Positions 7,846 through 16,096 of a stretch of DNA of 40,035 bases are shown piece by piece. Position 1 is the stretch's first letter. Each line of letters begins with the position of its first letter. The position numbers were made by a program, and so were the translations under genes. Origin of the DNA: Levilactobacillus brevis. GTDB taxonomy: Bacteria > Bacillota > Bacilli > Lactobacillales > Lactobacillaceae. The DNA lies in the NCBI GenBank assembly GCA_021383565.1, contig CP079700.1:1-40035 (forward strand), read 5' to 3'. Below the pieces are notes generated by a model, which saw only the letters and a program-made list of their open reading frames with translations, had not been told where the DNA came from and did no database searches.

Positions 7846-8967
7846 ACGTTTTAGACTTTGATCGGGTTCAGAATCTGGTTGTTTAATTTCTGGATTCTTT
7901 TTAGCAAATGCTTGCAGCTGTTTTTGCGTTCGATTACTGATTTTCTGGTGTACATCATTTAATTTATTTTTTAGTTCTGATTTTTGTTGTGGATTCGTTG
8001 CTTGCTGAACTTGTTGTTGCAAGCTTCGATAGGACTTATTAAGTGTTTGGGCTGATAGCTTTTTTAAATCATGCTCAGGCTCTTTTTGTGTTTCTTGTAA
8101 GCCTAATTGTTTGGTTAAGCCATCGCTAAGCTCAATCACTTTGTTGCTAACTTGCTGGATTTCACTTAAAGCACTATGGATCACAGCTGTATCTTTAGCC
8201 CAGGTAGCCACATAACCGAGTGAATAGTTACTGGTATCAACGCCAATGTTTTGCATGGCGACATATGCAACCGCTTCGGCCTGGGTTTCCTGATAGGCTC
8301 GTGGCCGATCTTTAAAGGCTGATTTTAAGCCGTGTAGCTGGCTATGCGCATATTCGTGGTATAACGTCTTTAGTTTCAAAGCATTATCGGATTCATCACC
8401 ACCAATAACAATTTCATTAGTGCTGGGTTGAAAATACCCCTTAGCCCCATTTAGCGTCGCTAAAGGCACTTCACTGACTTTAAGGTCGGTTTGCTGGTTT
8501 AGATAGTCCTTGAATGCGTTATACAAGCTTGTCACATTCTGATGATCGGCCAAATTTTCTTTGACAAAGTCTTTAGCACTTAACACTGGTTCACCGCTAG
8601 TTTGTGCCACATCAAAGACGGGTAGATAGCGATAACCGACAATGGCACGCTCATCGGTGGTATCAAGATGCTTCTGCTCGGCTGGTGTTAGCTTCTTAAT
8701 GATCGGAGCCGCAATCCGAATCGCTTTTGCGCCCCGGTTGACGGTGCGGTTAAAAGCCTTCTGCCATTGCTTAAAACCGGCGACTTGAGTGGCTTGAGGA
8801 TTTTGCGCATAAATTAAATCAATGTTTCTGGCGCTATAACGATGAAATTTAGCCAGGGTATTGAGATACTTTTTAAATTGGTCACTATCAGTTAATTTTA
8901 GGATTTGCTGTTCAGCCTGGGCGACTAATTGTGCTTTCCAAGCCTTAACATCTGCTTTATTTGGCAT
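7843..8967 (-). CDS. ArdC-like antirestriction / ssDNA-binding zincin protein
   Basis: The 374-residue protein has an ArdC-type N-terminal domain (about residues 1-95, helical, with FHRYSARNIDLIYAQNP and a GxKAIRIxAP strand) that binds single-stranded DNA in relatives. It is followed by a zinc-metallopeptidase-like domain with LYHEYAHSQLHG, an HExxH motif near residues 203-207. The C-terminal third (from about 275) is Gln/Lys-rich and predicted helical, ending with KQLQAFAKKNPEIKQ. ArdC relatives protect incoming plasmid DNA from type I restriction. It is the last gene of the tra operon, four bases after the preceding small gene. The end of its coding region overlaps the antitoxin promoter. 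The antirestriction role is inferred from the family. Confidence 0.82.
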   Translation of the reverse strand: MPNKADVKAWKAQLVAQAEQQILKLTDSDQFKKYLNTLAKFHRYSARNIDLIYAQNPQATQVAGFKQWQKAFNRTVNRGAKAIRIAAPIIKKLTPAEQKHLDTTDERAIVGYRYLPVFDVAQTSGEPVLSAKDFVKENLADHQNVTSLYNAFKDYLNQQTDLKVSEVPLATLNGAKGYFQPSTNEIVIGGDESDNALKLKTLYHEYAHSQLHGLKSAFKDRPRAYQETQAEAVAYVAMQNIGVDTSNYSLGYVATWAKDTAVIHSALSEIQQVSNKVIELSDGLTKQLGLQETQKEPEHDLKKLSAQTLNKSYRSLQQQVQQATNPQQKSELKNKLNDVHQKISNRTQKQLQAFAKKNPEIKQPDSEPDQSLKR

Positions 8968-8970
8968 AAG

Positions 8971-9186
8971 TTACCCCTCCTCATCTTCAAAAATATCATT
9001 CAGTATGGGAGCCACTTTTGTTTGAATTGAGGTCGTGCCATAAAGGGCGATGTAGCCATCAGCTAATTTTTGCCAAGCCACTTGATAATAGGCTCCGTTA
9101 CCAGTGATTTCTTTTAAATACTTGTAGGTTCCTTTAGCCTGTAAAACTGGTAATTCACTCCCAATGACTGCTAATTTATTATCCAT
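8971..9186 (-). CDS. Small conserved-looking hypothetical protein
   Basis: This 71-residue soluble protein has an acidic C-terminus (DIFEDEEG) and no membrane segment. A good ribosome site (AAAGGAGATC) precedes the ATG. The gene sits three bases upstream of the ArdC-like gene and after topB, in the same operon. I do not recognise the family. Its position next to the antirestriction gene suggests a role in DNA processing or protection during transfer, but that is only guilt by association. Between it and topB, 9187-9307 contains no gene I can support. Confidence 0.7.
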   Translation of the reverse strand: MDNKLAVIGSELPVLQAKGTYKYLKEITGNGAYYQVAWQKLADGYIALYGTTSIQTKVAPILNDIFEDEEG

Positions 9187-9307
9187 TTTATGATCTCCTT
9201 TGCTTTGCTAATCTCACCCGTTGTTTGGGTTTACTTTTAGGGTTGTAAAAGTGAACCTAAATGACGGGTTCACCAACCGGAACGTAGTGTAGGGCGGTAG
9301 GCAGGTT

Positions 9308-11443
9308 CTAATCAAAATCAAAACTTAATTTATGGCCGTCAAGCTTTAACTTGGCGTCAAACGACTTTCCTTTTTTACTCTTGAAACCCTTTAATTTGCT
9401 GGTTTCCCCCTTGGTGACCAACGCTTTAATTGCGGTCTTACCGAGGGTCTTACTGCTCCATTTCTTGGGCAGGGTAAAGCTTTCGCCTTGCTTAGGCTTT
9501 ACAATGTAAAACTTCTGTTTATTTAAAACGGTCGCTTGCGGTGTTTCTAAGAAGACCTCGTCGGACTTTTGTGCTTGCTGTTGGTGATCGATTTGTTGCT
9601 TAATGGCTGCACTGCCAGTCAATTGCGTGGGAACATCAGCAATCAATTTTTCCACGAACTTTTTGATTTGGTTCAAAAAGTTATCCGGGGTGCGTTCTTC
9701 GGTACTGATTTGTTGTAACGCTTGCTCCCATTTTGCTGTCATCTCTGGGCTAGTTAACAAGGGTTCGAGTTCAACCGCTTTACATAAAGTAATCCCCGCT
9801 TCACTGACGTGGAGCTTGTTCTTTTCAGTAACTAAATAGCCGCGTTTCTTTAACACTTCCAGCACATTTGCCCGGGTTGCACTCGTTCCAATGCCTTGCA
9901 CGTCTTTGAGAATCGCCTGGGCTGCTTCATCATCAAGCGTTTTACCGGCCGTCTTCATGGCCGTAATCAGGGTACCTTCGGTAAATGGTACCGGCGGGGT
10001 CGTTTCTTTTTGCGGCGTTTGCAGATTTGCTTGGACTTGATCGCCTTGGTGAACGAGCGGTAAGGTTGCTGCTTCTTGCTGTTCGGCTTTGTGATCATCA
10101 AATAAAGCTTGCCAACCTTGCTTAGTTGGGACCTTACCGGTTGCTTTAAAATTGGTGTCGCCAACCTGAGTGATAATGGTGGTTTCTTCGTACTCGTACG
10201 GGTCAGCAAACATCGCTAACGTCGTTCTTAAAACCAAGTCATAGACTTGTTGCTGTAATTTAGGCAAGCTGGCTAGTTTCTCTTTCGTCGGGACGACTTT
10301 AGTCATAATAATGGCGTAGTGTTCTTCAACCTTTTTTCCATTAACATAGCGCTTATTTGGGGTGGTATTGGTTAAAGCGACTTGTTTAGAGACTAACCCC
10401 AGATACTTCGTCAGATTAGCCACTAAATACTCAAATTCTTCATCAGTGATATAAGCACAATCGGTGCGGGGATAACTGAGTAGTTTGTCTTCGTATAAGC
10501 TTTGAATAGCCGCTAAGGTTTGGCTGGCACTGGCGTGATAACGTTTATTCATGGCACTTTGGAGACTAGATAGCGAGAATAGTTGGGGACTAGCACGCTT
10601 TTTGCCTTGTTTTTGGACGTCCTTGATTAAACCGTCCTGTGAGCCTTTCTGAACGTGTTTAGCTCGCATGAATGTCATTAGCCCTGCTTCGTCTTTAAAT
10701 CGCTGATAGGGGTCTAATTTTGCGACGAATTTTTGCTGATTAGCTACAATTTCCGCATTTAGTTCAAAATAGGGTTCCGGCTTAAAGTTTTTGATTGCCT
10801 GGTCTCTTTGATAGACCATATACAAGGTTGGCGTCTGCACGCGACCAATCGAGTACACCCCACGTACCCCTTTTTGTCTTAATAACAAGGTGTATAAGGG
10901 ACTACCATTCATTCCAATTAACCAATCGCTAATTTGACGGGTTTGGGCTTCTTTATAAGCCAAATAGTCTTTGTGCCAATCGCCAAGATTTTTGAAGCCG
11001 GTAATAATGGCGTCTTTTTCCAAACTATTCAACCATAGCCGCTTAATGGTCTTCTTTTTGACGTCAATCTGGGCTTGGTTCATGATCGACCAGGCAATAT
11101 TAGAACCCTCTCGGCCACTATCGGTGGCGACAATAATAGTATCGGCTTTCGTTAACAGGTCTTTGACGATCCCGTATTGGTCCTTTTTACTAGCTGATAC
11201 TTCAAACTTGTATTTATCAGGGAAAATCGGTAAATTAGATAAGGCCCATTGCTGGTATTTCTGATCATATTTATCCGGTGTGGCTAGTTCAACTAAGTGT
11301 CCGAGACCGTACGTCACAAGCGTATTTGCGGGCAAAACAGGGTCGCTAACCGTATAGTAACCCTGTTTTTTTGTGCTCTTTTGAAAGGCTTGGACGTATG
11401 AACGGGCTTGACTGGGTTTTTCAGCTAAGATAACAGTGGTCAT
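9308..11443 (-). CDS. topB: Type IA DNA topoisomerase III
   Basis: This enzyme relaxes or decatenates DNA by single-strand passage. Plasmid-borne TopB is thought to resolve replication and transfer intermediates. The 711 residues open with a TOPRIM fold (VILAEKPSQA at residues 4-13, VATDSGREGSN near 105-115, where Gly replaces the second Asp, as in some Firmicute TopB proteins). SIGRVQTPTL lies near residue 200. The catalytic tyrosine is in LSYPRTDCAYI near 322. GIGTSATRANVLEVLKKRGYL marks the C-terminal part of the core, and a Lys-rich tail follows. It follows the two-helix membrane protein gene by six bases in the transfer operon and is intact. Confidence 0.95.
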   Translation of the reverse strand: MTTVILAEKPSQARSYVQAFQKSTKKQGYYTVSDPVLPANTLVTYGLGHLVELATPDKYDQKYQQWALSNLPIFPDKYKFEVSASKKDQYGIVKDLLTKADTIIVATDSGREGSNIAWSIMNQAQIDVKKKTIKRLWLNSLEKDAIITGFKNLGDWHKDYLAYKEAQTRQISDWLIGMNGSPLYTLLLRQKGVRGVYSIGRVQTPTLYMVYQRDQAIKNFKPEPYFELNAEIVANQQKFVAKLDPYQRFKDEAGLMTFMRAKHVQKGSQDGLIKDVQKQGKKRASPQLFSLSSLQSAMNKRYHASASQTLAAIQSLYEDKLLSYPRTDCAYITDEEFEYLVANLTKYLGLVSKQVALTNTTPNKRYVNGKKVEEHYAIIMTKVVPTKEKLASLPKLQQQVYDLVLRTTLAMFADPYEYEETTIITQVGDTNFKATGKVPTKQGWQALFDDHKAEQQEAATLPLVHQGDQVQANLQTPQKETTPPVPFTEGTLITAMKTAGKTLDDEAAQAILKDVQGIGTSATRANVLEVLKKRGYLVTEKNKLHVSEAGITLCKAVELEPLLTSPEMTAKWEQALQQISTEERTPDNFLNQIKKFVEKLIADVPTQLTGSAAIKQQIDHQQQAQKSDEVFLETPQATVLNKQKFYIVKPKQGESFTLPKKWSSKTLGKTAIKALVTKGETSKLKGFKSKKGKSFDAKLKLDGHKLSFDFD

Positions 11444-11449
11444 GTTCGT

Positions 11450-11860
11450 TCACTCCTTGTGATTAAGTTTTTGATCTAATTCTGTTTTACCTTGTTCAGC
11501 CGCTTTCAACCAAGTTTCACGGCGCAATTCTTGTTGTTGCTCTATCGATTGTTGCTTCAAATAATGTTGATACCGGTTGATGGCTTTGAGATCTGCATAG
11601 GCTGACCAACGGAATAATAAGCCACCCAGCAGTAAAACTAAGGCCATTAGCGCAGTTCCTAAAAAATCGGTATAGTTCGCCGTGAAAAGCTCTTGGTATA
11701 AATCCATTAACATGAGGTAAATTCCCATTATATAGAAGACCATGCTAACTAAGTTATCAAAATAGTAAGACAACTTAGTCCGCCGTGAAGGTGTTGTAAA
11801 AGGATCGGTTCGCACATCTTTTTTGGCTTTTTCCAATAACCAGTGTGCGATTTTCTTCAT
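11450..11860 (-). CDS. Two-helix membrane protein of the conjugation operon
   Basis: The protein has 136 residues. A basic N-terminal region is followed by two hydrophobic segments, about residues 33-50 (YFDNLVSMVFYIMGIYLMLM) and 64-84 (LGTALMALVLLLGGLLF). A highly charged Gln/Glu/Lys-rich C-terminal helix follows, probably cytoplasmic. It lies between the VirB6-like gene and topB in the same transcription unit. I do not recognise a named family. Membrane location and operon position suggest a structural or accessory part of the mating channel. Confidence 0.75.
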   Translation of the reverse strand: MKKIAHWLLEKAKKDVRTDPFTTPSRRTKLSYYFDNLVSMVFYIMGIYLMLMDLYQELFTANYTDFLGTALMALVLLLGGLLFRWSAYADLKAINRYQHYLKQQSIEQQQELRRETWLKAAEQGKTELDQKLNHKE

Positions 11861-11874
11861 AACTATTTTTCCTC

Positions 11875-12741
11875 CTAGTGGTTACGGAAATAATTTTGAA
11901 ACATTCTCATGGCACCCATACCAGCACTTTTAGTCACACCGGTTGAAGCCCAAAAGTCTTTAACGGCGTCAGGTGTTTTGACCACCAGAAAACCGAATCC
12001 GATTGAAGCAATAAAAGCAATAAACCCGTATTTAGCCATATTAGTGAAACACCACACTGATAATGACATACAAAGCACCTGGCTAATAATGGAAGCATTG
12101 TAATAAATGTACTTCTTCCACCACGTACCACTATAATCAAAGCTTTCAGTCGCCATGCTCATTGCAGCTAAAGGAATTGTCAGGTTATACCACGCCATAT
12201 CAGCCACAAACACACACATTTTGATAAAGAACACGACGGTTACGACAGTGAAGATTAGCAGAAACAAAATCTGTAAGGGTAGCGAAATGCCAACATCTTT
12301 TAACCCAGGAACTTTATTCATGCCGGTAATTGATTTAGCAGTAAACTTCTGATCAGAATTAAACATATACTTTAGCAGGGGCAAGGTAATTGAACCTTGA
12401 ATGAAGCCTTGTAAGAACACGAAAACCGGAATCACGGCCGCTGATTTAATCCCGTCCATGATGATATTAGCCCAAGTCACATCGGTACTTTCGTCCGCCT
12501 CTTTTATAATTGTCATCACAATACGGCCAAGGACGACCACAACGACTAACGATGTCGCAAAGGACAGGAAGATGGCATACCACGTTTTAATAATCGGCAA
12601 GCTTTGATTGGCTTGGTCAATGATTGCCTTGCAGATGTTGAATAAGCCGTCCAACAAACCAGACAGTGCCCATTCAAAAAACTTAGCAATCGCTCCCTGA
12701 ACCAGTCCTGAAATATCACCTAAAACAAACATATCTATCAC
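11875..12741 (-). CDS. VirB6/TrbL-like polytopic conjugation protein
   Basis: This 288-residue integral membrane protein has about six hydrophobic segments, for example around 55-75 (FLSFATSLVVVVVLGRIVM), 95-115, 155-180 and two near the C-terminus, ending in a short basic tail. Size, topology and place after the VirD4 and lipoprotein genes fit the TrbL/VirB6 role, the polytopic inner-membrane part of type IV secretion channels. The Gly/Trp-containing loop with YSGTWWKKYIYYN resembles the cytoplasmic loop of such proteins. Assignment is by topology and context, not by a diagnostic motif. The start overlaps the lipoprotein stop by four bases. Confidence 0.78.
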   Translation of the reverse strand: MIDMFVLGDISGLVQGAIAKFFEWALSGLLDGLFNICKAIIDQANQSLPIIKTWYAIFLSFATSLVVVVVLGRIVMTIIKEADESTDVTWANIIMDGIKSAAVIPVFVFLQGFIQGSITLPLLKYMFNSDQKFTAKSITGMNKVPGLKDVGISLPLQILFLLIFTVVTVVFFIKMCVFVADMAWYNLTIPLAAMSMATESFDYSGTWWKKYIYYNASIISQVLCMSLSVWCFTNMAKYGFIAFIASIGFGFLVVKTPDAVKDFWASTGVTKSAGMGAMRMFQNYFRNH

Positions 12742-13112
12742 TTCCTTTTTTGCAATTCAAAGCTTCCTAATCCGTCATCTGCTTTGGCAGATTTATTTAT
12801 TGCTTTAGCTTTATAACCATCGCTAATTTGAGTTAATTCAAATTTTTGATTCTTCTCATCATCAGTATTTACTTTTAAATATTCTTTACCAGAAGTATTA
12901 CTGACTGAATAATTGGCATTTACATTCATCAAGGGGCTTTCAATAATCATTGTTTTTTTATTAAATTGGGTTTTGTAGCTTTGTCCTTTTTGGTTGAGAT
13001 ACCATTTATTACTTTGCAAATCCTGTGCTGTAGACTTCCCACAAGCGGTAAGACCAACAACAATCAGCAACACTGTCATCACAGCGATTATATATTTCCA
13101 ATATTTTTTCAT
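12738..13112 (-). CDS. Small lipoprotein in the conjugation operon
   Basis: The 124-residue product has a clear lipoprotein signal: MKKYWKYI, a hydrophobic stretch, and the lipobox LTAC with the acylated Cys near residue 24. After processing it would sit on the outer face of the membrane. I prefer the ATG at 13112, which has a GGGGGA ribosome site, over an ATG 15 bases upstream. The mature part is Lys/Asn/Ser-rich and looks beta-structured. Its base composition is richer in A and T than that of its neighbours, suggesting later acquisition. Lipoproteins in conjugation operons often act in surface exclusion or channel assembly, but no motif here decides between them. Confidence 0.82.
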   Translation of the reverse strand: MKKYWKYIIAVMTVLLIVVGLTACGKSTAQDLQSNKWYLNQKGQSYKTQFNKKTMIIESPLMNVNANYSVSNTSGKEYLKVNTDDEKNQKFELTQISDGYKAKAINKSAKADDGLGSFELQKRK

Positions 13113-13126
13113 TAATATGTCCCCCA

Positions 13127-14638
13127 TTATCCAAGCATTTTCTTATTTCTAGACTCTAATTCTTGATCGATATTATCCTGCAATTTGTCTTCTTCGTCAT
13201 CGGTTGTTTGATCGTCTTTTTTGGCTTGGTGCTGTGCTTTAACTGTCTGATTCCACTTATCTACCTTATTCTTAAAGTGGGTTTCCTGGCTGGCTTCTGG
13301 TTGGCCTTGATACTCATTCTGTGACAAGTTAACCAAATGATCAGCCCCTGGAAATAGTTTAAATTGGAACGCTTTTGTAGCTTTGACTGGTCGCGCATTG
13401 CTAAAGATTAATAAGCTCTGATCTTCGGGCATACGCATAATTTCATCGGGCGTCATGAGCGAACGACTCGTATAGCTGTAACTATCACTTTTGCTGTGAC
13501 TTTCTTCCTTGCTATGACTGGTACTCTCACTACCCGTTTCCACTTTCACCGTTGATTTTCCTAACAGATCACTAAAGTATTTAGCGGTCACATCATTAGC
13601 GGCATTTAAGCAAATCTTAACGGCATGATTTCCTAAGATACTCTCGGCCTTATCCTTGCCATACAAGGCTTGGAGCTGGGTTAAGGTTTGACAAATTGTC
13701 GTCACGCCAATGCCGTACCCCCGACACGTCGCTAGGAACTCCTCATACTTGGGAAACTTCCCTAAATTGACAAATTCATCAAGGATAAAGTCGACTTGGT
13801 GGGGCAATTTAGCGTGATGATCGGCGGCTAATTTGTATAATTCATCAAATAATTGTGAGAAAAACAGATTGATGAAGCTTTCATAGGTATTATCCATCAC
13901 CGGAATAATCACATACAGTACTACTTTGGCTTTGCCAATCTCTTTTAAATCAAAGTCTGAAAAGCTGGTAAAATTGGCCACTTCTTTGTCAACAAACTTC
14001 GAAATGGTCGCCAACAGGCTTTCAATAATGCTGGCTTTCATTTCTCCTTTAGCCTTTTTGAAACCTAACTCATAAGCGCGTCTCGCTGGATCAGTCATAG
14101 TTAGATCAAGAAACAAGGTATCTAGCGGACTATCCGCACCCTTTTCCTCGGCTTCAACGTCATTTTCTTGTAAGACCTGCGTTACGCCCGCCAAATTTCG
14201 TTGTTCTGGTGACCGGTGGTTCATGACAAACAGGATTAAAGCCTTCAAAAGCTGTCTTTGGGTACTGAACCACACGTCTTTTTTACCTTCGGCATTTTCA
14301 CTTTGCACGATCTTTGTTGCCACGGTTTCGGCTTGAATATCCCGTTGAATATAATCAAAAGGATTGTAGCGATCACTATGCGCCATGTTGGCAAAGTTGA
14401 CGACATGTACTTGATAACCCTGGGCTAGTTTGATACCGGCCGTCTTTTCGTATAATTCACCTTTCGGATCGGTCACGACAATGCTGTTCTCCGTTTCGTT
14501 AAACAGGTTGGTAATGACGACTGATTGGGTCTTATATGATCCAGGTCCCCCAACCACAAAGATATTCCGATTGGGTTTGGTGCTGTTATTCTGGTAAACA
14601 ATCCGTTTATCCACGATCCCTAAAATCGTCCCATTCAT
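13127..14638 (-). CDS. VirD4/TraG-type coupling protein, NTPase part
   Basis: This is the type IV coupling protein ATPase that brings relaxase-bound DNA to the secretion channel. The 503 residues begin at the strand just before the nucleotide-binding site. Walker A is GGPGSYKTQS (residues 30-39), VTDPKGELY follows at 55-63, Walker B is DFILDEF (283-289), and a sensor-like region CRGYGIGVTTICQ lies near 304-316. A Ser/His/Lys-rich linker around 365-390 and a long acidic tail follow. No transmembrane helix is present. The membrane helix and the HGSATWGNLKE motif that normally precede this domain are in the gene immediately upstream, one base away in another frame, so the coupling protein is split over two genes. 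Confidence 0.93.
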   Translation of the reverse strand: MNGTILGIVDKRIVYQNNSTKPNRNIFVVGGPGSYKTQSVVITNLFNETENSIVVTDPKGELYEKTAGIKLAQGYQVHVVNFANMAHSDRYNPFDYIQRDIQAETVATKIVQSENAEGKKDVWFSTQRQLLKALILFVMNHRSPEQRNLAGVTQVLQENDVEAEEKGADSPLDTLFLDLTMTDPARRAYELGFKKAKGEMKASIIESLLATISKFVDKEVANFTSFSDFDLKEIGKAKVVLYVIIPVMDNTYESFINLFFSQLFDELYKLAADHHAKLPHQVDFILDEFVNLGKFPKYEEFLATCRGYGIGVTTICQTLTQLQALYGKDKAESILGNHAVKICLNAANDVTAKYFSDLLGKSTVKVETGSESTSHSKEESHSKSDSYSYTSRSLMTPDEIMRMPEDQSLLIFSNARPVKATKAFQFKLFPGADHLVNLSQNEYQGQPEASQETHFKNKVDKWNQTVKAQHQAKKDDQTTDDEEDKLQDNIDQELESRNKKMLG

Positions 14639-14639
14639 G

Positions 14640-14945
14640 TTAATCTCCCCCTTTCGCTGACTTTTCTCGATCCACTAATGATTTGAGAATTTCTGCCTTG
14701 GTACTCTTGTTAAATGCTGTGGTGAGGTCTTTGGCATTGATACTAAAGTAATGGTCACTTAATTCTTTTAAATTCCCCCAGGTCGCACTCCCGTGGGTTT
14801 CAGTGTCCGCAGTTTTCCAAGCTTTATGCTTGCTGTTCCGTTTCAAGGCAAAATAGACGGTGTATAGTACCACAGCAATACTGACGATAATTAATACCGG
14901 GTTCTTTTGACCCAAATACAAGTTGTAATAGTGCCAGGGGTGCAA
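14640..14945 (-). CDS. VirD4-type coupling protein, membrane N-terminal part
   Basis: The protein has 101 residues. A hydrophobic helix at about 16-33 (NPVLIIVSIAVVLYTVYFAL) is followed by a basic stretch and HGSATWGNLKELSDHY near residues 51-66. This matches the region that in single-chain VirD4/TraG proteins lies between the membrane anchor and the NTPase domain. It stops one base before the ATG of the NTPase gene. A frameshift in one ancestral gene could produce this, but tight spacing and clean codon use suggest a functional two-subunit arrangement. The start is ATG at 14945. Confidence 0.8.
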   Translation of the reverse strand: MHPWHYYNLYLGQKNPVLIIVSIAVVLYTVYFALKRNSKHKAWKTADTETHGSATWGNLKELSDHYFSINAKDLTTAFNKSTKAEILKSLVDREKSAKGGD

Positions 14946-14951
14946 GGCTAA

Positions 14952-15110
14952 TTATTTTAATACGGTTGGCATATGATCCGCAAAAGTTAGCTTATAGTGC
15001 GACAAGGCCATGACTGATCCAGCTAAAATCTCCGCTAAATACAAGCCAATGATTAGCGTTAGTAGATATGGCCAGCTGACTTTAACGCTGTTTAATAATT
15101 TGTCTTTCAT
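14952..15110 (-). CDS. Small single-helix membrane protein
   Basis: This 52-residue open frame begins MKDKLLNSVKVSWPYLL and has one hydrophobic helix at about residues 14-36 (including LLTLIIGLYLAEILAGSVMA). It then ends with ADHMPTVLK. It fills the gap between the thioredoxin-like gene (stop at 15111) and the coupling protein gene (start at 14945), which an operon this tight would not otherwise leave empty. The ATG is directly after the preceding stop. No family recognised; it probably belongs to the mating channel. Confidence 0.68.
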   Translation of the reverse strand: MKDKLLNSVKVSWPYLLTLIIGLYLAEILAGSVMALSHYKLTFADHMPTVLK

Positions 15111-15512
15111 CTAATCACCTACTATCTGTTTAATCCTTTGTTGGTTGGTACCGGAGTATCGTTGCTTGCCATGGATCAAGGTTGGTACTGACGTTAATTG
15201 ATATTTTTGAATGTAATGCCGATTCTGCGGTTGGTTCATGTTAATCAAGACGATGTTGTGACTGATTGCGTTGTGCCAATAAATCTGATGAAAAATAGCT
15301 TGGCAATCCGGGCAATCATCGCGATAGAAGAACAACACTTTTTTAGGGTGCTTAGCCAGCGTCACAACTGTTTTCTCTTTCTCAACATGGTTCACATAGC
15401 TATGACCTGCAAAGCCTAATACTGCAAGTATCACCACGATCACCGCTAGGGCTTTGCTTACTTTTTTAATCAAGGTCACTCGCTTTAAAACTGTTCCCAA
15501 GATTCTGTACAT
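15111..15512 (-). CDS. Membrane-anchored thioredoxin-like protein
   Basis: The 133-residue protein has an N-terminal membrane anchor (about 20-38, ALAVIVVILAVLGFAG) and a thioredoxin-like fold outside the membrane. The redox motif is CPDC (Cys67 and Cys70) in FFYRDDCPDCQ, and the cis-proline is in TSVPT (Pro110). It probably makes, breaks or guards disulfides in secreted channel components, as thioredoxin-like proteins of other Gram-positive transfer systems are thought to do. The ATG used here overlaps the previous gene by 47 bases. A GTG or TTG near 15480 would shorten the overlap and keep the membrane helix, so the true start is uncertain. Confidence 0.82.
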   Translation of the reverse strand: MYRILGTVLKRVTLIKKVSKALAVIVVILAVLGFAGHSYVNHVEKEKTVVTLAKHPKKVLFFYRDDCPDCQAIFHQIYWHNAISHNIVLINMNQPQNRHYIQKYQLTSVPTLIHGKQRYSGTNQQRIKQIVGD

Positions 15513-16083
15513 CAGTGATTCGATCCGTGGTGGTATCGAAAGTCACTTGATAAAGTACCGTCGCCTTTTGCCAGTCGTTGTCGCCACTCTTACTTTCGTA
15601 ACTGACAACGGCCAAGCCTTTCATATTTTGCCCCTGCTTACTTTGCGTATACAGGTTCAGTTGATTTAACTTAGCTGAAACACTATTGCTATCACCATAC
15701 GTGCCCTTATTTGAAAAGTATTGCTGATATAGTTTGTCGGAAATCAAGTCTTTCACGCCATTTTTACGCTGACCGTAGGTCTTGGGCTTAAAGTTATTCA
15801 TGACCTTAAAGAACTTGGTGACTACCGTATTAAAACTCAGTTCAGCCTGACTTTTGTCTTTATTATTTTGGTAGGTCTTATAACTGTCAATTTGGGTGCT
15901 CAATAACTGCTTTTGTTGGTTGGTTTTAGTCAATTGCTGACTAACTTGGCGCTTCTGTTTTTGTAGACGACTAATCTGCTGTTGCGCCTGCTTAACTTGG
16001 CTATGTTGATAGGCATTTGCCCCTAATGACATGATTAAGATCAAGCTGCCGATCACCACACTTAAAACCATGCTCCGCTTCAT
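15466..16083 (-). CDS. Bitopic coiled-coil conjugation protein
   Basis: The 205 residues comprise a short N-terminus, one hydrophobic helix at about 5-23 (MVLSVVIGSLILIMSLGANA, which could also be read as a signal peptide), a Gln-rich coiled coil (about 30-70) and a C-terminal globular domain (about 80-205). The C-terminal domain has alternating strands and helices. The layout of one helix followed by a small extracytoplasmic domain is like VirB8 relatives of Gram-positive transfer systems, and the gene order fits. No diagnostic motif is visible, so the VirB8 comparison is inference. It lies 13 bases after the hydrolase gene. Confidence 0.72.
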   Translation of the reverse strand: MKRSMVLSVVIGSLILIMSLGANAYQHSQVKQAQQQISRLQKQKRQVSQQLTKTNQQKQLLSTQIDSYKTYQNNKDKSQAELSFNTVVTKFFKVMNNFKPKTYGQRKNGVKDLISDKLYQQYFSNKGTYGDSNSVSAKLNQLNLYTQSKQGQNMKGLAVVSYESKSGDNDWQKATVLYQVTFDTTTDRITDVQNLGNSFKASDLD

Positions 16084-16096
16084 TTGTTTTCCCTCC

